From Corynebacterium pseudodiphtheriticum DSM 44287 (GTDB lineage: Bacteria; Actinomycetota; Actinomycetes; Mycobacteriales; Mycobacteriaceae), in contig NZ_JIAH01000006.1 of the NCBI RefSeq assembly GCF_000688415.1, positions 248,001 through 312,000 of the forward strand: 64,000 bases of DNA. Direction: 5' to 3'. A program made the position numbers and the translations under genes. Positions 34,607 to 45,802 of the stretch are shown piece after piece. Positions within the stretch are counted from its first letter, which is position 1. The number at the start of each line of letters is the position of its first letter. The notes beneath the pieces are model-generated. The model was not told the DNA's origin and ran no database searches. It was given only the letters and a program-made list of their open reading frames with translations.

Positions 34607-35800
34607 ATGAGCGATCGAAAAAATACTTCCAGCACAGCCCAAGGTGGCAACGCTGGCCGAAAACCAGATAAAGCGGATTTTCACGATGACGCATTCGACG
34701 TCCCCACCTATGAGGGGCCGCAAACATCGACGACCCAACCTTCCGAAAAACCACAACGGGCAAAAGCGGACGCAGAGAAAACTTCTCCGTCTACAGAAGC
34801 TCGTACAACTATTTTCGAACGAGCTGGCCGGGCAGCTCCGCAGGTGATCGAGCCGAATTCTAGCGAAAACCGCGCTACTGGTGCGAGCGTTGATTCCGAG
34901 CCAACGACGCAGTTTGCTCAGCCAGAGGCAGCTACTAATACTGGCGCGACGGATGCTGGCACACCGAATGCTGGCGCACCGGAAGCTGGTGTGTCGGACG
35001 CAGTGGATGAGCATCGTCCGGAATACCGAGATGAAGATTTTGCCGCTACCGAAGTCATTGATCCTGCTGGCAAGCAGACCACCATACCGGTTGCAGCATC
35101 TGCTACACCACAACAAGCCGGGTATTCGGTGCCAACTCAGCAAGGTGTTCCACAGGGGCAGCAAGGTCTCGCCAACGATGAACAGATTCCGGTTGATGGG
35201 CCTTATGCACAGGGAACTGGTGTCTCAGCCGAAACGCCTGGCAACGCTGCTAGTGCAGAGCCGGTGACCACAGTTGATACTCGCCGCGGGACTATTGATT
35301 TGGGGCTGTTCCTGCTGCGCATTGCGCTCTCTGCGTGGCTGATCATTCAAGCGACCGGGACGTTTTTCACACTGGGCTCCCATGAGGGTATTGCAGGCTT
35401 AGAATCTGATTTTGCTGCTTATAACCAAGCACATTTAGTGGCCATCGCAGTTCCATCCGTACAATTGGCTGCTGGTATTTTCTTGCTGCTTGGCTTGTTA
35501 GCACCAGTTGCTGCCATGCTTGCGTGGATTGTGACCGGGTTTTTGGTCGTCCACGAGCTTGCCCAGGCGCAAACTGGTCTCAACGTTTTTAACTGGGAAG
35601 AAACTTTGTGGGTGCCGGTGATGGCAGCAGTTCTTGCGCTGGTAGTTCAATTTACCGGGCCCGGATTATATGCGCTTGATGGTGCGCGCGGCTGGGCACG
35701 ACGCCCGCTAGCCTCCTCCTGGCTCTTTATGATCCTCGGCATTGCGGCAGTCGTGGTCGCATGGTGGTTGCTGGCAGGAACCAACCCACTGTCGGCTTAA
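34607..35800 (+). CDS. DoxX-family membrane protein with long disordered N-terminus
   Basis: A 397-residue protein. The first 225 residues are hydrophilic and low in complexity, with Ala/Gly/Thr/Pro/Asp-rich repeats such as GATDAGTPNAGAPEAG. The C-terminal 170 residues have four membrane helices of the DoxX family. The gene order matches Rv3005c of M. tuberculosis, a DoxX protein reported to join SseA and SodA in an oxidative-stress complex. TAAATT (34595-34600) six bases before the ATG indicates a leaderless transcript. Confidence 0.84.
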   Translation: MSDRKNTSSTAQGGNAGRKPDKADFHDDAFDVPTYEGPQTSTTQPSEKPQRAKADAEKTSPSTEARTTIFERAGRAAPQVIEPNSSENRATGASVDSEPTTQFAQPEAATNTGATDAGTPNAGAPEAGVSDAVDEHRPEYRDEDFAATEVIDPAGKQTTIPVAASATPQQAGYSVPTQQGVPQGQQGLANDEQIPVDGPYAQGTGVSAETPGNAASAEPVTTVDTRRGTIDLGLFLLRIALSAWLIIQATGTFFTLGSHEGIAGLESDFAAYNQAHLVAIAVPSVQLAAGIFLLLGLLAPVAAMLAWIVTGFLVVHELAQAQTGLNVFNWEETLWVPVMAAVLALVVQFTGPGLYALDGARGWARRPLASSWLFMILGIAAVVVAWWLLAGTNPLSA

Positions 35801-37095
35801 AGCGTTATTTTATCGCTCGTCCCGGTTTGGCTGGGCAATCCTGCTAGCGATTTCCCGTGCTGGTGATACTTGCCTTGTGGTCGGCATTCCCAGGCGATAA
35901 CGAGCAGGGTTGCTAAGCCGAGCCAGACGAAATCACTAACAAATACCTTCGGCCAAAAGCTTAATGCGTGTACTTCGATGGCATCGCCGTACCACCATTT
36001 CGGTGGTTGTTCGAGGACTACCAGAACGGAAATCCAGAGCGCGACGGTAGCCCCAAGGCCGTAATCACGCATGCTATGTGCCCGCCAGAACCACACCGGA
36101 ACCGCTACGGCTAACCAGACCCAATGGTGGGACCACGACACTGGAGAAATTAATAGCATGATTACTGCGTTGATAAGCCAGGCGTCGACGAGATAGCCAC
36201 GGCGCAATAACTGGATCATGATCCATGCGCCAGTGGTGATAGTTAGAATTACCAACACTGCCCAGAGAGCAGTCACGAGGTGTCCGGAATCTTCCAAAGC
36301 TTGCTCGCTGCTAAACCAGCGCTGGATCATGCCGCGCCAGGAGCTGTTTGATTGGTACGAGGTATTGACGCCGAAATCTCCACCTGAACCCATTCCCAGA
36401 AGGCGAGCACCATAAAATTCCCAGGTGGCATCGAAGCGCACGATAGCGGCAAGCAGTGTTGCGAGTGCAGCAGAAATACCGGCGGTGACTATTGCTCGGA
36501 AGTCTTTGCGGAGCAGGAAATAGAGCAGCATTGCCAATGGCGTTAGTTTGATTGCGGCGGCGATGCCGATTAGCCATCCTTGTGGGAGTGTGCGTTTGCG
36601 GGGTACAAGATCGAGTACTACCAACGACATGAGGATGACGTTAATCTGGGCGAAGCTGTGGTTGAGCTCCACCGGCTCACTGATTAAAGCCAACGCCCAA
36701 GAAATAGCTGCGGCTGGCATAGCCCAGCGGTTAGCGTCGAGTAGCCAGCGCCATACCAACCATAAGCAGAGCAGCAAGAGTGCGTTGGAGAGTGCGATGA
36801 CGATACGACCGGCGAAGGTGTCATCAATCCCAGGGATTATATTGAGGGGTGCCATAAATAGTGCGCCAAACGGCGGATAGATAAATGGCAGCGCGAGGTC
36901 GCCGGCAAACATGGGCTCGGAATACATTTCCCGACCGTGCAAGAATGCGTCAACGCCCTGCCGGTAGATCACCATATCCACCGGCGACGCTGTTTTGTTG
37001 ATGCGATAAAACGTCGCGGCTAGCCCAGCAATTAGCCCGATAATGGTTAGCAATGGAGCACTGTGGTGCCGCAAACTAGTGTCTCTGCTAGTCAA
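35797..37095 (-). CDS. GT87-type polyprenyl-phosphate-dependent glycosyltransferase (DUF2029)
   Basis: A membrane protein of about 430 residues and ten or more helices with the DUF2029/GT87 pattern: an early acidic loop with [15 protein letters not shown], then [11 protein letters not shown] and later WSHHWVWL. Such enzymes are mannosyltransferases acting on lipid-linked sugars outside the membrane, in lipoarabinomannan-like paths. The frame opens at 37146, inside ilvD; TTG 37095, with AAGGGG upstream, is a better start and overlaps the ilvD stop by 8 bases. Its stop overlaps the DoxX gene end by 4 bases. Confidence 0.8.
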   Translation of the reverse strand: MTSRDTSLRHHSAPLLTIIGLIAGLAATFYRINKTASPVDMVIYRQGVDAFLHGREMYSEPMFAGDLALPFIYPPFGALFMAPLNIIPGIDDTFAGRIVIALSNALLLLCLWLVWRWLLDANRWAMPAAAISWALALISEPVELNHSFAQINVILMSLVVLDLVPRKRTLPQGWLIGIAAAIKLTPLAMLLYFLLRKDFRAIVTAGISAALATLLAAIVRFDATWEFYGARLLGMGSGGDFGVNTSYQSNSSWRGMIQRWFSSEQALEDSGHLVTALWAVLVILTITTGAWIMIQLLRRGYLVDAWLINAVIMLLISPVSWSHHWVWLAVAVPVWFWRAHSMRDYGLGATVALWISVLVVLEQPPKWWYGDAIEVHALSFWPKVFVSDFVWLGLATLLVIAWECRPQGKYHQHGKSLAGLPSQTGTSDKITL

Positions 37096-38929
37096 CTTGG
37101 CGTACGGCCCCTTTATCTGCGCTGGTAGCCATCTTGGCATAAGCACGCAGCGCCTTGGTTACGGTGCGCTTACGTTCGGTGGGCTGCCACGGTTGCGCAC
37201 GGTTTTCCATTTCTTGGCGACGACGTGCAATTTCTTCGTCGGCAAGTTCTAGGGTTAAGCTCCTGTCCTTGACGGAAATGCGGATGGTATCGCCATTTTC
37301 GATCAATCCGATTAAACCACCTGCTGCAGCTTCTGGTGAGATATGCCCAATGGACAGCCCTGAAGTGCCTCCGGAGAACCGGCCATCCGTGATCAGAGCG
37401 CACTTTTTGCCGAGCCCAGCGCCCTTTAAGAACGAGGTAGGGTGCAGCATTTCTTGCATCCCTGGACCTCCGGCAGGGCCTTCGTAACGGATTACGACGA
37501 CCTCACCAGGTTGTACTTCGCGCTTGAGGATTGCGCTGACAGCAGCTTCTTGGGATTCCAGCACGCGTGCCGGACCGCTAAATTCCCAAAGGTTTTCGTC
37601 TACACCCGCGGTTTTCAGTACAGCGCCATCCGGCGAGAGATTGCCGCGCAAGACGACGAGCCCGCCGTCGGCAGAATGAGCGTGCATAACATCATGGATG
37701 CAACCTGTCTCGGCATCGGTATCCAGTGATTCCCAGCGATTTGTGCTGGAGAATGGCTCAGTGGTGCGCACACCGCCTGGTGCTGCATAAAACAGATCCT
37801 CGGCGTCCGTGATTGCTTTGCCCCCGCGGATGTCCCAGTCGTTAAGCCAGCCGTCCAGGGTGTCGTACTGCACCGTATGAACATCTTCGTCCAGCAAACC
37901 GCCGCGTCGCAGTTCGCCCAAGATCGCGGGGATGCCACCGGCGCGATGCACATCTTCTACGTGGTAGACCCCATTGGGAGCGACTTTCGACAGACACGGC
38001 ACTTGGTGTGAGATTTCCTCGATATCGCGTAGATCGAAATCGACCTCGCCTTCTTGGGCTGCAGCGAGGGTATGCAAAATCGTGTTGGTGGAACCGCCCA
38101 TGGCCATATCGAGCGCCATTGCGTTGCGGAACGCCTTTTTCGTAGCGACGCTGCGTGGCAAGACGGATTCGTCTTCATTACCGTAATAGCGCTCGCACAT
38201 GTCGACGATTAACTGGCCTGCTTTTTGGAACAAACCGTGGCGTGCCTGGTGTGTTGCCAACGTGGTGCCGTTGCCTGGCAAAGATAAACCAAGGGCTTCG
38301 GTTAGACAGTTCATCGAGTTGGCTGTAAACATGCCGGAGCATGATCCGCAGGTAGGGCAGGCCGATTCCTCGATTTTGGCAAGTTCGTCGTCAGAAACTT
38401 TGTCGTTAGCCGATGCGGAGATGGCGTCGACAAGGTCTGAAGACGTCTGCGCAACGCCGTCGATGACGACGGCTTTTCCGGCTTCCATCGGGCCGCCGGA
38501 AACAAAAACAGTGGGAATGTTTAGGCGCATAGCTGCATTAAGCATGCCCGGGGTGATCTTATCGCAGTTGGAAATGCACACCATGGCGTCGACAGTGTGA
38601 GCGTTAACCATGTACTCGACAGAATCGGAGATGATTTCCCGAGAAGGCAAGGAATACAGCATGCCCGAGTGACCCATGGCGATTCCGTCGTCCACCGCGA
38701 TGGTGTTGAATTCTTTCGGTACACCGCCGGCTTCGCGTACTTGCTCGGCAACGATATCTCCGACGTTCTTTAAGTGCACGTGACCGGGCACGAATTGCGT
38801 GTAGGAATTCACGATTGCCACGATTGGCTTACCGAACTCATTATCCCGGGTGCCGGTGGCACGCCATAAAGCGCGCGCGCCTGCAGCATTGCGGCCAACG
38901 GTTGTTACTTTCGAGCGAAGAGGGTACAC
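37088..38929 (-). CDS. ilvD: Dihydroxy-acid dehydratase
   Basis: IlvD makes 2-keto acids for valine and isoleucine and needs an Fe-S cluster. The cluster cysteines are in [12 protein letters not shown] (about 122-133) and [11 protein letters not shown] (about 193-203), and [16 protein letters not shown] is near the active site. The length of 613 residues is normal. The start is GTG 38929 after AGAAAGG. It is about 2.3 kb from ilvBNC and on the other strand, so it is separately regulated. Confidence 0.97.
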   Translation of the reverse strand: MYPLRSKVTTVGRNAAGARALWRATGTRDNEFGKPIVAIVNSYTQFVPGHVHLKNVGDIVAEQVREAGGVPKEFNTIAVDDGIAMGHSGMLYSLPSREIISDSVEYMVNAHTVDAMVCISNCDKITPGMLNAAMRLNIPTVFVSGGPMEAGKAVVIDGVAQTSSDLVDAISASANDKVSDDELAKIEESACPTCGSCSGMFTANSMNCLTEALGLSLPGNGTTLATHQARHGLFQKAGQLIVDMCERYYGNEDESVLPRSVATKKAFRNAMALDMAMGGSTNTILHTLAAAQEGEVDFDLRDIEEISHQVPCLSKVAPNGVYHVEDVHRAGGIPAILGELRRGGLLDEDVHTVQYDTLDGWLNDWDIRGGKAITDAEDLFYAAPGGVRTTEPFSSTNRWESLDTDAETGCIHDVMHAHSADGGLVVLRGNLSPDGAVLKTAGVDENLWEFSGPARVLESQEAAVSAILKREVQPGEVVVIRYEGPAGGPGMQEMLHPTSFLKGAGLGKKCALITDGRFSGGTSGLSIGHISPEAAAGGLIGLIENGDTIRISVKDRSLTLELADEEIARRRQEMENRAQPWQPTERKRTVTKALRAYAKMATSADKGAVRQVD

Positions 38930-38995
38930 AAGGATGCCTTTCTTTTGTGCGGTTTAGTCGGCGAAGCAGGGAGAAATAACCTAAATCCGGTTTTC

Positions 38996-39637
38996 TCAGC
39001 TGTCCCCTTGGTAACGTCGGCGTTGCTGCTGCTGTTGCTGACTCGACTTGCTATGTGGTTTCCGGGGGCTGTGGTCTGGCTTGTGTTCGTGGACTTGTTG
39101 GTGCTGCTGTTTGCGAGAGGCCGGGTGCGATTCGTAGTGCTGGGCAGCAACGCCATCGTATTTTTCAAATTCGTCCCGTGTCATCATGATGCGCTGACCG
39201 TCGCGATGAGTGATCACAACTTTTTCGTCAGCGGCTTCTTTGCCCTCGGTGAGGACGTCTCGGATTCGTCCTTGAGATGCGGTTTCTAATGCGGGAAGTG
39301 ATTGGAAAGTCACCCCGGGAAGGTTGAATTGTTTGCCGTCCCGTGTGCTGGCAAAAACTCGGGATCGTTGAAACCCAATGCCTTGGAATTCCTCCCAGGC
39401 GATGGTGACATCGGATTTGAAGGCATAGGTAATCGTAATGCCTGTTGCGGTGACGGTTGTTTTTGCGCGTAGAGCCCAGTAGATAAAGGCCAATGGGAAA
39501 AGCAACAACCAACCAAGCACAAGGGGAGCCCAGGCGATGCCCATGATTGCAATGCCAATGATGAGTACAGCGGCAATAATGTGGGTGCGCTCTGGGCGGA
39601 AACTGGTGCCCTGGGCTGGGTTTTCTGCAACACTCAT
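38996..39637 (-). CDS. PH-domain membrane protein
   Basis: A roughly 213-residue protein: two membrane helices (about 16-55), then a bacterial PH-like domain (ATGITITYAFKSDVTIAWEEFQGIGF onward in meaning, about 62-125), and a C-terminal tail rich in His, Gln, Lys and Pro. The open frame runs to 39964, but the extra part is shadow coding; ATG 39637, with ATG 39646 as alternative, starts the family-like sequence. The tail with QQQQQQ is low in complexity. The role is unknown; related corynebacteria have this gene between ilvD and the MscCG gene. Confidence 0.75.
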   Translation of the reverse strand: MSVAENPAQGTSFRPERTHIIAAVLIIGIAIMGIAWAPLVLGWLLLFPLAFIYWALRAKTTVTATGITITYAFKSDVTIAWEEFQGIGFQRSRVFASTRDGKQFNLPGVTFQSLPALETASQGRIRDVLTEGKEAADEKVVITHRDGQRIMMTRDEFEKYDGVAAQHYESHPASRKQQHQQVHEHKPDHSPRKPHSKSSQQQQQQRRRYQGDS

Positions 39638-39669
39638 GGCGACCATGCTACGGGATGAAGGAAAAATCT

Positions 39670-40902
39670 TTAATTCGTGGATACCTTCAGTGTGGTTTCT
39701 GTCGCAGGGGGTGCCAGCGGACCGTGTACCAGTTCGCCGTCGATTTCTATGCTGGAGCCGAGAATACGCACAATGAGCAGAGCGATAAACAATAACGATA
39801 GGCCCGTTGTTGAAGGGCGAAGGTTGCCATTGAACGACAATAACTTGCCGACGAGCGTGCGCGGGTCCAGCCTGCGGTAATGCTCGGAGTCTTGTGCGGT
39901 TAGCTCGGTGATCTCCTGGCTGTTTTCTTCTGGTGTGGTGGTGCCAAGGGATAGATCCACCCATGGGTTGTTGGCATAAGAACCTGAGGTGTTTTCGGTA
40001 TATTCCGGTTTCTTTCGTAGGGAGACTTCGCCCTGTAGGTCGCCGTTAATAGTTGGGGCTGAACCGTATTCGCTCCAAAACTCTTCCATTACAGACAGGC
40101 GGATGCCACGCTCAACCATCCATTGCATACCTGCTTCAGTCATAATCATCGCACGGATATTTACGGTCCAGGGCATTCCAACTACCTGGGGAGGGTTGAT
40201 GCCGTTGCCGACCGCTGGGTGAATTTCCAAATCGCCTTTGAGAACTTCGGCGATTTCTGGGACTTCGAGTGCGCGCTGCGTTGCTTTTTGGAATCTCTCG
40301 ACGGCCTCCCAGGGGGTTTTCACTTCGAGCAGCGGGACCGGCATCACGACGACGGCTGAGGACCAGTAGTGCGAATGGTTGATGCAGACGCGGGCGGTGC
40401 TGTTTGGGACGATGATGGTCTCTTCATTCAAGGTCCGGATACGGGTGGCGCGCATTGTCACCTGAATGATCGTGCCTTCGACTTCGATTCCGTTGCCTTC
40501 AAACTTCACCCAGTCGCCGATGCCATATTGTTTTTCGGACAGAATAAAAAACCCGGCGAGAAAGTCAGCAATAATCGATTGCGCGCCCAGACCTACGGCA
40601 GCGGAAGCGGCTGTAGCTGGGATGGTAGCGCCCACGAGAGAGAAGCCTAGTTGCTGCAGGAAAAACACGAACAGCACGAAGTAGGCAATGAGCTGCGCGA
40701 TATAAATCGCAACACCGGCGACGGCAAGTGATGATTTAGATTCATCAAAATCGGCGATGCGCTGTGACCTGTGTTGTGACCAGCGGTGGGCCAGGCGTCC
40801 TGCCCGAGGAACGAGTAGCGCGCCGATGAACAGCAAGGCGAAGTCTACGCCACGTTCGATCGACCAGCGCCAGATCTGTTCCAGCACGAAATCTAGCGTC
40901 AT
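39670..40902 (-). CDS. mscCG: MscS-type mechanosensitive channel, MscCG-like
   Basis: A channel of the MscS family close to C. glutamicum MscCG (YggB), which exports glutamate and betaine. The pore helix and following beta domain are clear: GLGAQSIIADFLAGFFIL and QYGIGDWVKFEGNGIEVEGTI. MscCG has a fourth membrane helix followed by about 110 residues; here the fourth helix (STTGLSLLFIALLIVRIL) is followed by only about 30, so the total is 410 residues rather than 533. ATG 40902 is chosen over 40923. The gene is divergent from ilvB, as in C. glutamicum. Confidence 0.88.
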   Translation of the reverse strand: MTLDFVLEQIWRWSIERGVDFALLFIGALLVPRAGRLAHRWSQHRSQRIADFDESKSSLAVAGVAIYIAQLIAYFVLFVFFLQQLGFSLVGATIPATAASAAVGLGAQSIIADFLAGFFILSEKQYGIGDWVKFEGNGIEVEGTIIQVTMRATRIRTLNEETIIVPNSTARVCINHSHYWSSAVVVMPVPLLEVKTPWEAVERFQKATQRALEVPEIAEVLKGDLEIHPAVGNGINPPQVVGMPWTVNIRAMIMTEAGMQWMVERGIRLSVMEEFWSEYGSAPTINGDLQGEVSLRKKPEYTENTSGSYANNPWVDLSLGTTTPEENSQEITELTAQDSEHYRRLDPRTLVGKLLSFNGNLRPSTTGLSLLFIALLIVRILGSSIEIDGELVHGPLAPPATETTLKVSTN

Positions 40903-40979
40903 GAATCGTATCTTAGACTTCATCGACGGGGTGCTGTGAGCCAGATGGGGGTGAAATCGAGTTTTCTCACATCATTGTG

Positions 40980-40985
40980 TAATGT
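40980..40985 (+). promoter_or_regulatory. Predicted -10 element of the ilvBNC leader
   Basis: TAATGT is located 7 bases before the GTG of the leader peptide. Transcription would then begin at or next to that codon, which means a leaderless leader peptide. No good -35 box is present. Confidence 0.5.
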
Positions 40986-40992
40986 AGATCTC

Positions 40993-41031
40993 GTGATCAA
41001 CGAAATTCGACTTCAAGTAGTAGTGCCCTAG
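40993..41031 (+). CDS. ilvB leader peptide (12 aa, Ile/Leu/Val-rich)
   Basis: The short frame GTG ATC AAC GAA ATT CGA codes for MINEIRLQVVVP and ends with TAG at 41029-41031. Six of its twelve residues are Ile, Leu or Val, with three valines in a row just before the end. The C. glutamicum ilvB leader also has a Leu-Val-Val-Val run. Its place just upstream of alternative hairpins strongly suggests attenuation of ilvBNC by charged branched-chain tRNAs. It is too short for ordinary ORF calling. Confidence 0.8.
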   Translation: MINEIRLQVVVP

Positions 41032-41122
41032 GGGGCGTGCCCGAACGGGACACACTTGCAGCCGCATTAACGCACGCCTCCGACAGCACCCACCACAGTG
41101 CGAATGTCGGGGGCTTTTGTTG
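41031..41122 (+). promoter_or_regulatory. Transcription attenuator of ilvBNC (antiterminator and terminator)
   Basis: The terminator is GCCTCCGACA (41076-41085) pairing with TGTCGGGGGC (41105-41114), extended by GCAC (41086-41089) with GTGC (41098-41101), then TTTTGTTG. A competing antiterminator pairs GGGGGCGTGC (41031-41040) with GCACGCCTCC (41072-41081), ten pairs with one G-U. The two share bases 41076-41081, so they exclude each other. A small hairpin at 41037-41053 can also mask the 5' arm. Ribosomes stalled at the valine codons would leave the 5' arm free. Confidence 0.85.
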
Positions 41123-41217
41123 TGAGAAGACCGCAATAAAACACCGCAATTTTGCGTCTTCGGCATGATCACCCGAGCGTGAAACATAGAAAACCTTGAT
41201 GGAATGGAGACCATAAC

Positions 41218-43089
41218 GTGTCGGCCACAAACCAGCCCAGCCCGTCGGTAGCTGCTTCCGGCGCCGGTTCCAAGAGCGCAAGCACGCGCATGATCGGTGC
41301 AGAGGCCATCGTGAAAACCTTGGAAGACCTTGGCACAGATATTGCTTTCGGCATTCCTGGCGGTGCGGTGCTCCCGCTATACGATGCGCTGTATAGCTCA
41401 GAAAAACTACGTCACGTGCTGGCACGCCACGAACAAGGGGCTGGCCATGCGGCAGAGGGCTATGCGCAAGCATCTGGAAAGGTTGGCGTGATGATCGCAA
41501 CCTCTGGACCAGGAGCCACCAACCTGGTAACCCCGCTTGCTGACGCTATGTTGGACTCTGTCCCGGTTGTAGCGATTACTGGGCAGGTAGGTTCCAAAAT
41601 GTTGGGTACTGATGCCTTTCAGGAAGCCGATATTCGTGGCGTCACGATGCCTGTGACCAAGCATAATTTCATGGTTACGCATGTAGAAGAAATCCCAGAA
41701 GCGATTGTTTCGGCATTTCACCTGGCGTCGACGGGACGTCCGGGGCCGGTGTTGGTGGATATCCCGAAAGATCTGCAGGTTGCAGAGTTAGACTATATTT
41801 TCCCGACGACGGTGGACCTGCCAGGTTATAAGCCAGTAACCAACCCACACCCGCGACAACTGACTGCTGCAGCTGATCTGATAGCCGCGGCGGACAAACC
41901 GGTGTTGTATATCGGCGGTGGTGTGATTAAGGCGGAAGCGCACCGTGAGTTGCGGGAGTTTGCAGAATACACGGGTATCCCGGTCGTGACCACGCTGATG
42001 GGGCTGGGGTCATTTCCGGAATCGCATGAACTGCACATGGGTATGCCGGGCATGCATGGTTCGGTTCCCGCGGTTGCAGCTTTGCAACGTGCCGATTTGC
42101 TTATCACGATCGGTGCGCGCTTCGATGACCGGGTTACGGGTGATACTTCTACCTTTGCGCCGGATGCCAAAGTTATCCACGCTGATGTGGATCCAGCGGA
42201 GATCGGTAAGATTCGGGCAGTGGATGTTCCGATCGTGGGGGACGCCCGGGAAGTTTTGCTGGGTCTGTTGCGAGCTTTCCAGAACAATTCTTCCCGCGCG
42301 GTTCGCGATCTGACTCCGTGGATGACCTACTTGCATGGCCTGCAGGAACGTTTCCCTCGTGGCTACGACGAGCAGGCTGACGGTGCGTTGTCACCACAGT
42401 ATGTCATTGAGCAACTTTCGCAGGCAGCTGGTCCGGATGCCGTCTATGTCGCGGGCGTCGGACAGCATCAGATGTGGTCTGCGCAGTTTATTGATTTTGA
42501 GAAGCCACGCACGTGGCTAAATTCTGGTGGTTTGGGAACCATGGGCTATTCCGTTCCTGCTGCTATGGGTGCAAAAGCCGGTTGTCCAGAAAAAGAAGTC
42601 TGGTCTATCGACGGCGATGGTTGTTTCCAAATGACCAACCAGGAGCTCACCACCTGTTTCATGGAGGGGTTCCCGATTAAGGTGGCTCTGATTAACAACG
42701 GTAACTTGGGTATGGTGCGCCAGTGGCAGACGCTGTTTTTCAACGAGCACTATTCCAATACCAAATTGAAGAAAGAAAACAGCGATTACGTGCCGGACTT
42801 CGTGCAGCTCTCTGAGGCGATGGGCTGCGTCGCGTTGCGGGTCACTAAAAAGGAAGAAGTCGTGCCTGCTATTGCGAAAGCACGGGAGATCAACGACCGT
42901 CCGGTCGTCATCGATTTCGTCGTTGGGGAGGACGCGCAAGTTTGGCCGATGGTCTCAGCCGGGGCGTCGAACTCGGATATTCAGTACGCGAAAGACTTGC
43001 GTCCACTTTTCGACGAAGACAACTCTGCTGGGGAATCCCCAGCACAAATTCATGAGACCGTGCAAGAGCATCCAGAACAGGAGAAATAA
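41218..43089 (+). CDS. ilvB: Acetolactate synthase large subunit
   Basis: The catalytic subunit of acetohydroxyacid synthase, with TPP and FAD. The TPP motif is [15 protein letters not shown]...NNGNLGMV (about 462-502), the active-site glutamate is in [16 protein letters not shown], and the FAD region is [11 protein letters not shown]. It has 623 residues. The start is GTG 41218 after GGAG. It heads the ilvBNC operon behind the attenuator. Confidence 0.97.
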   Translation: MSATNQPSPSVAASGAGSKSASTRMIGAEAIVKTLEDLGTDIAFGIPGGAVLPLYDALYSSEKLRHVLARHEQGAGHAAEGYAQASGKVGVMIATSGPGATNLVTPLADAMLDSVPVVAITGQVGSKMLGTDAFQEADIRGVTMPVTKHNFMVTHVEEIPEAIVSAFHLASTGRPGPVLVDIPKDLQVAELDYIFPTTVDLPGYKPVTNPHPRQLTAAADLIAAADKPVLYIGGGVIKAEAHRELREFAEYTGIPVVTTLMGLGSFPESHELHMGMPGMHGSVPAVAALQRADLLITIGARFDDRVTGDTSTFAPDAKVIHADVDPAEIGKIRAVDVPIVGDAREVLLGLLRAFQNNSSRAVRDLTPWMTYLHGLQERFPRGYDEQADGALSPQYVIEQLSQAAGPDAVYVAGVGQHQMWSAQFIDFEKPRTWLNSGGLGTMGYSVPAAMGAKAGCPEKEVWSIDGDGCFQMTNQELTTCFMEGFPIKVALINNGNLGMVRQWQTLFFNEHYSNTKLKKENSDYVPDFVQLSEAMGCVALRVTKKEEVVPAIAKAREINDRPVVIDFVVGEDAQVWPMVSAGASNSDIQYAKDLRPLFDEDNSAGESPAQIHETVQEHPEQEK

Positions 43090-43091
43090 CC

Positions 43092-43607
43092 ATGGCTGCA
43101 TATGAGACGACTCGCCACACGTTGTCTGTCCTAGTCCAAGACGTCGACGGTATTATTTCCCGCGTTGCGCAGCTGTTTACCCGCCGCGGTTATTCCCTCA
43201 TTTCTCTAGTTTCTGGACGCACCGAAAAATCTGGTATCAACCGCTTGACCGTGGTTGTTGATGCAGATGATGTCGTAATTGAACAAGTCACGAAGCAGCT
43301 GAACAAGCTGATCGAGGTGCTTAAGGTTGTTCGACTGGAAGAGTCGCAATCAATTGCGCGGCAGATCATGCTGGTTAAGGTATCGGCGGATGCCTCCAAC
43401 CGCCCACAGGTAGTGGATGCTGCCAATATTTTCCGGGCCCGGATTGTCGACGTCGCTAAGGAATCCGTTGTTATTGAGGCCACCGGAACTTCGGGCAAGC
43501 TCCGCGCCTTGTTGGATGTGCTTGAGCCGTTTGGGGTTCGTGAACTCGTTATGGGGGGTCGGATCGCGCTGGCTCGTGGCCCGAAGATTATGGCCCCCGG
43601 AAAATAA
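43092..43607 (+). CDS. ilvN: Acetolactate synthase small (regulatory) subunit
   Basis: The regulatory subunit, which gives valine feedback. It has 171 residues: an N-terminal ACT domain (LSVLVQDVDGIISRVAQLFTRRGY, with SLISLVSGRT after it) and the C-terminal small-subunit domain. It starts 2 bases after the ilvB stop, behind a GGAG site at the end of ilvB. Its order and length are standard. Confidence 0.97.
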   Translation: MAAYETTRHTLSVLVQDVDGIISRVAQLFTRRGYSLISLVSGRTEKSGINRLTVVVDADDVVIEQVTKQLNKLIEVLKVVRLEESQSIARQIMLVKVSADASNRPQVVDAANIFRARIVDVAKESVVIEATGTSGKLRALLDVLEPFGVRELVMGGRIALARGPKIMAPGK

Positions 43608-43650
43608 TCCCACATAGTGGCGAATCTGTCTCATAGCGTGATACGCATTG

Positions 43651-43659
43651 TGGTAGATT
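43651..43659 (+). promoter_or_regulatory. Candidate internal promoter before ilvC
   Basis: TGGTAGATT is an extended -10-like element in the 114-base gap before ilvC. In C. glutamicum ilvC also has its own promoter, so extra transcription here is plausible. A T/A-rich stretch (TCTAATATAGAATCTATAG) follows it. Confidence 0.4.
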
Positions 43660-43685
43660 AAAAACAGGTTAGAAGCTATTTCTAA

Positions 43686-45672
<1,987 letters not shown>

Positions 45673-45730
45673 GCGCTTGCGCTTCACGAATTTTAATCCC
45701 GGTGGAGCTCGCGCCGCCGCACCAACCTGG

Positions 45731-45739
45731 TTGTATAAT
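45731..45739 (+). promoter_or_regulatory. Predicted serA promoter (extended -10)
   Basis: TTGTATAAT at 45731-45739 has the consensus TATAAT. A start near 45746 would give a leader of about 57 bases. The -35 region is weak. Confidence 0.65.
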
Positions 45740-45802
45740 CCAAACCACATCCCAAGTTCATAGCACCTCTATTCAAGCCAATTTTCGCAGGAGAGTATTT
45801 CA

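Noticed and set aside
39638-39964. Extended N-terminus of the PH-domain protein
   Set aside because: The added part is antisense to the MscCG-like gene and is not hydrophobic or conserved in look.
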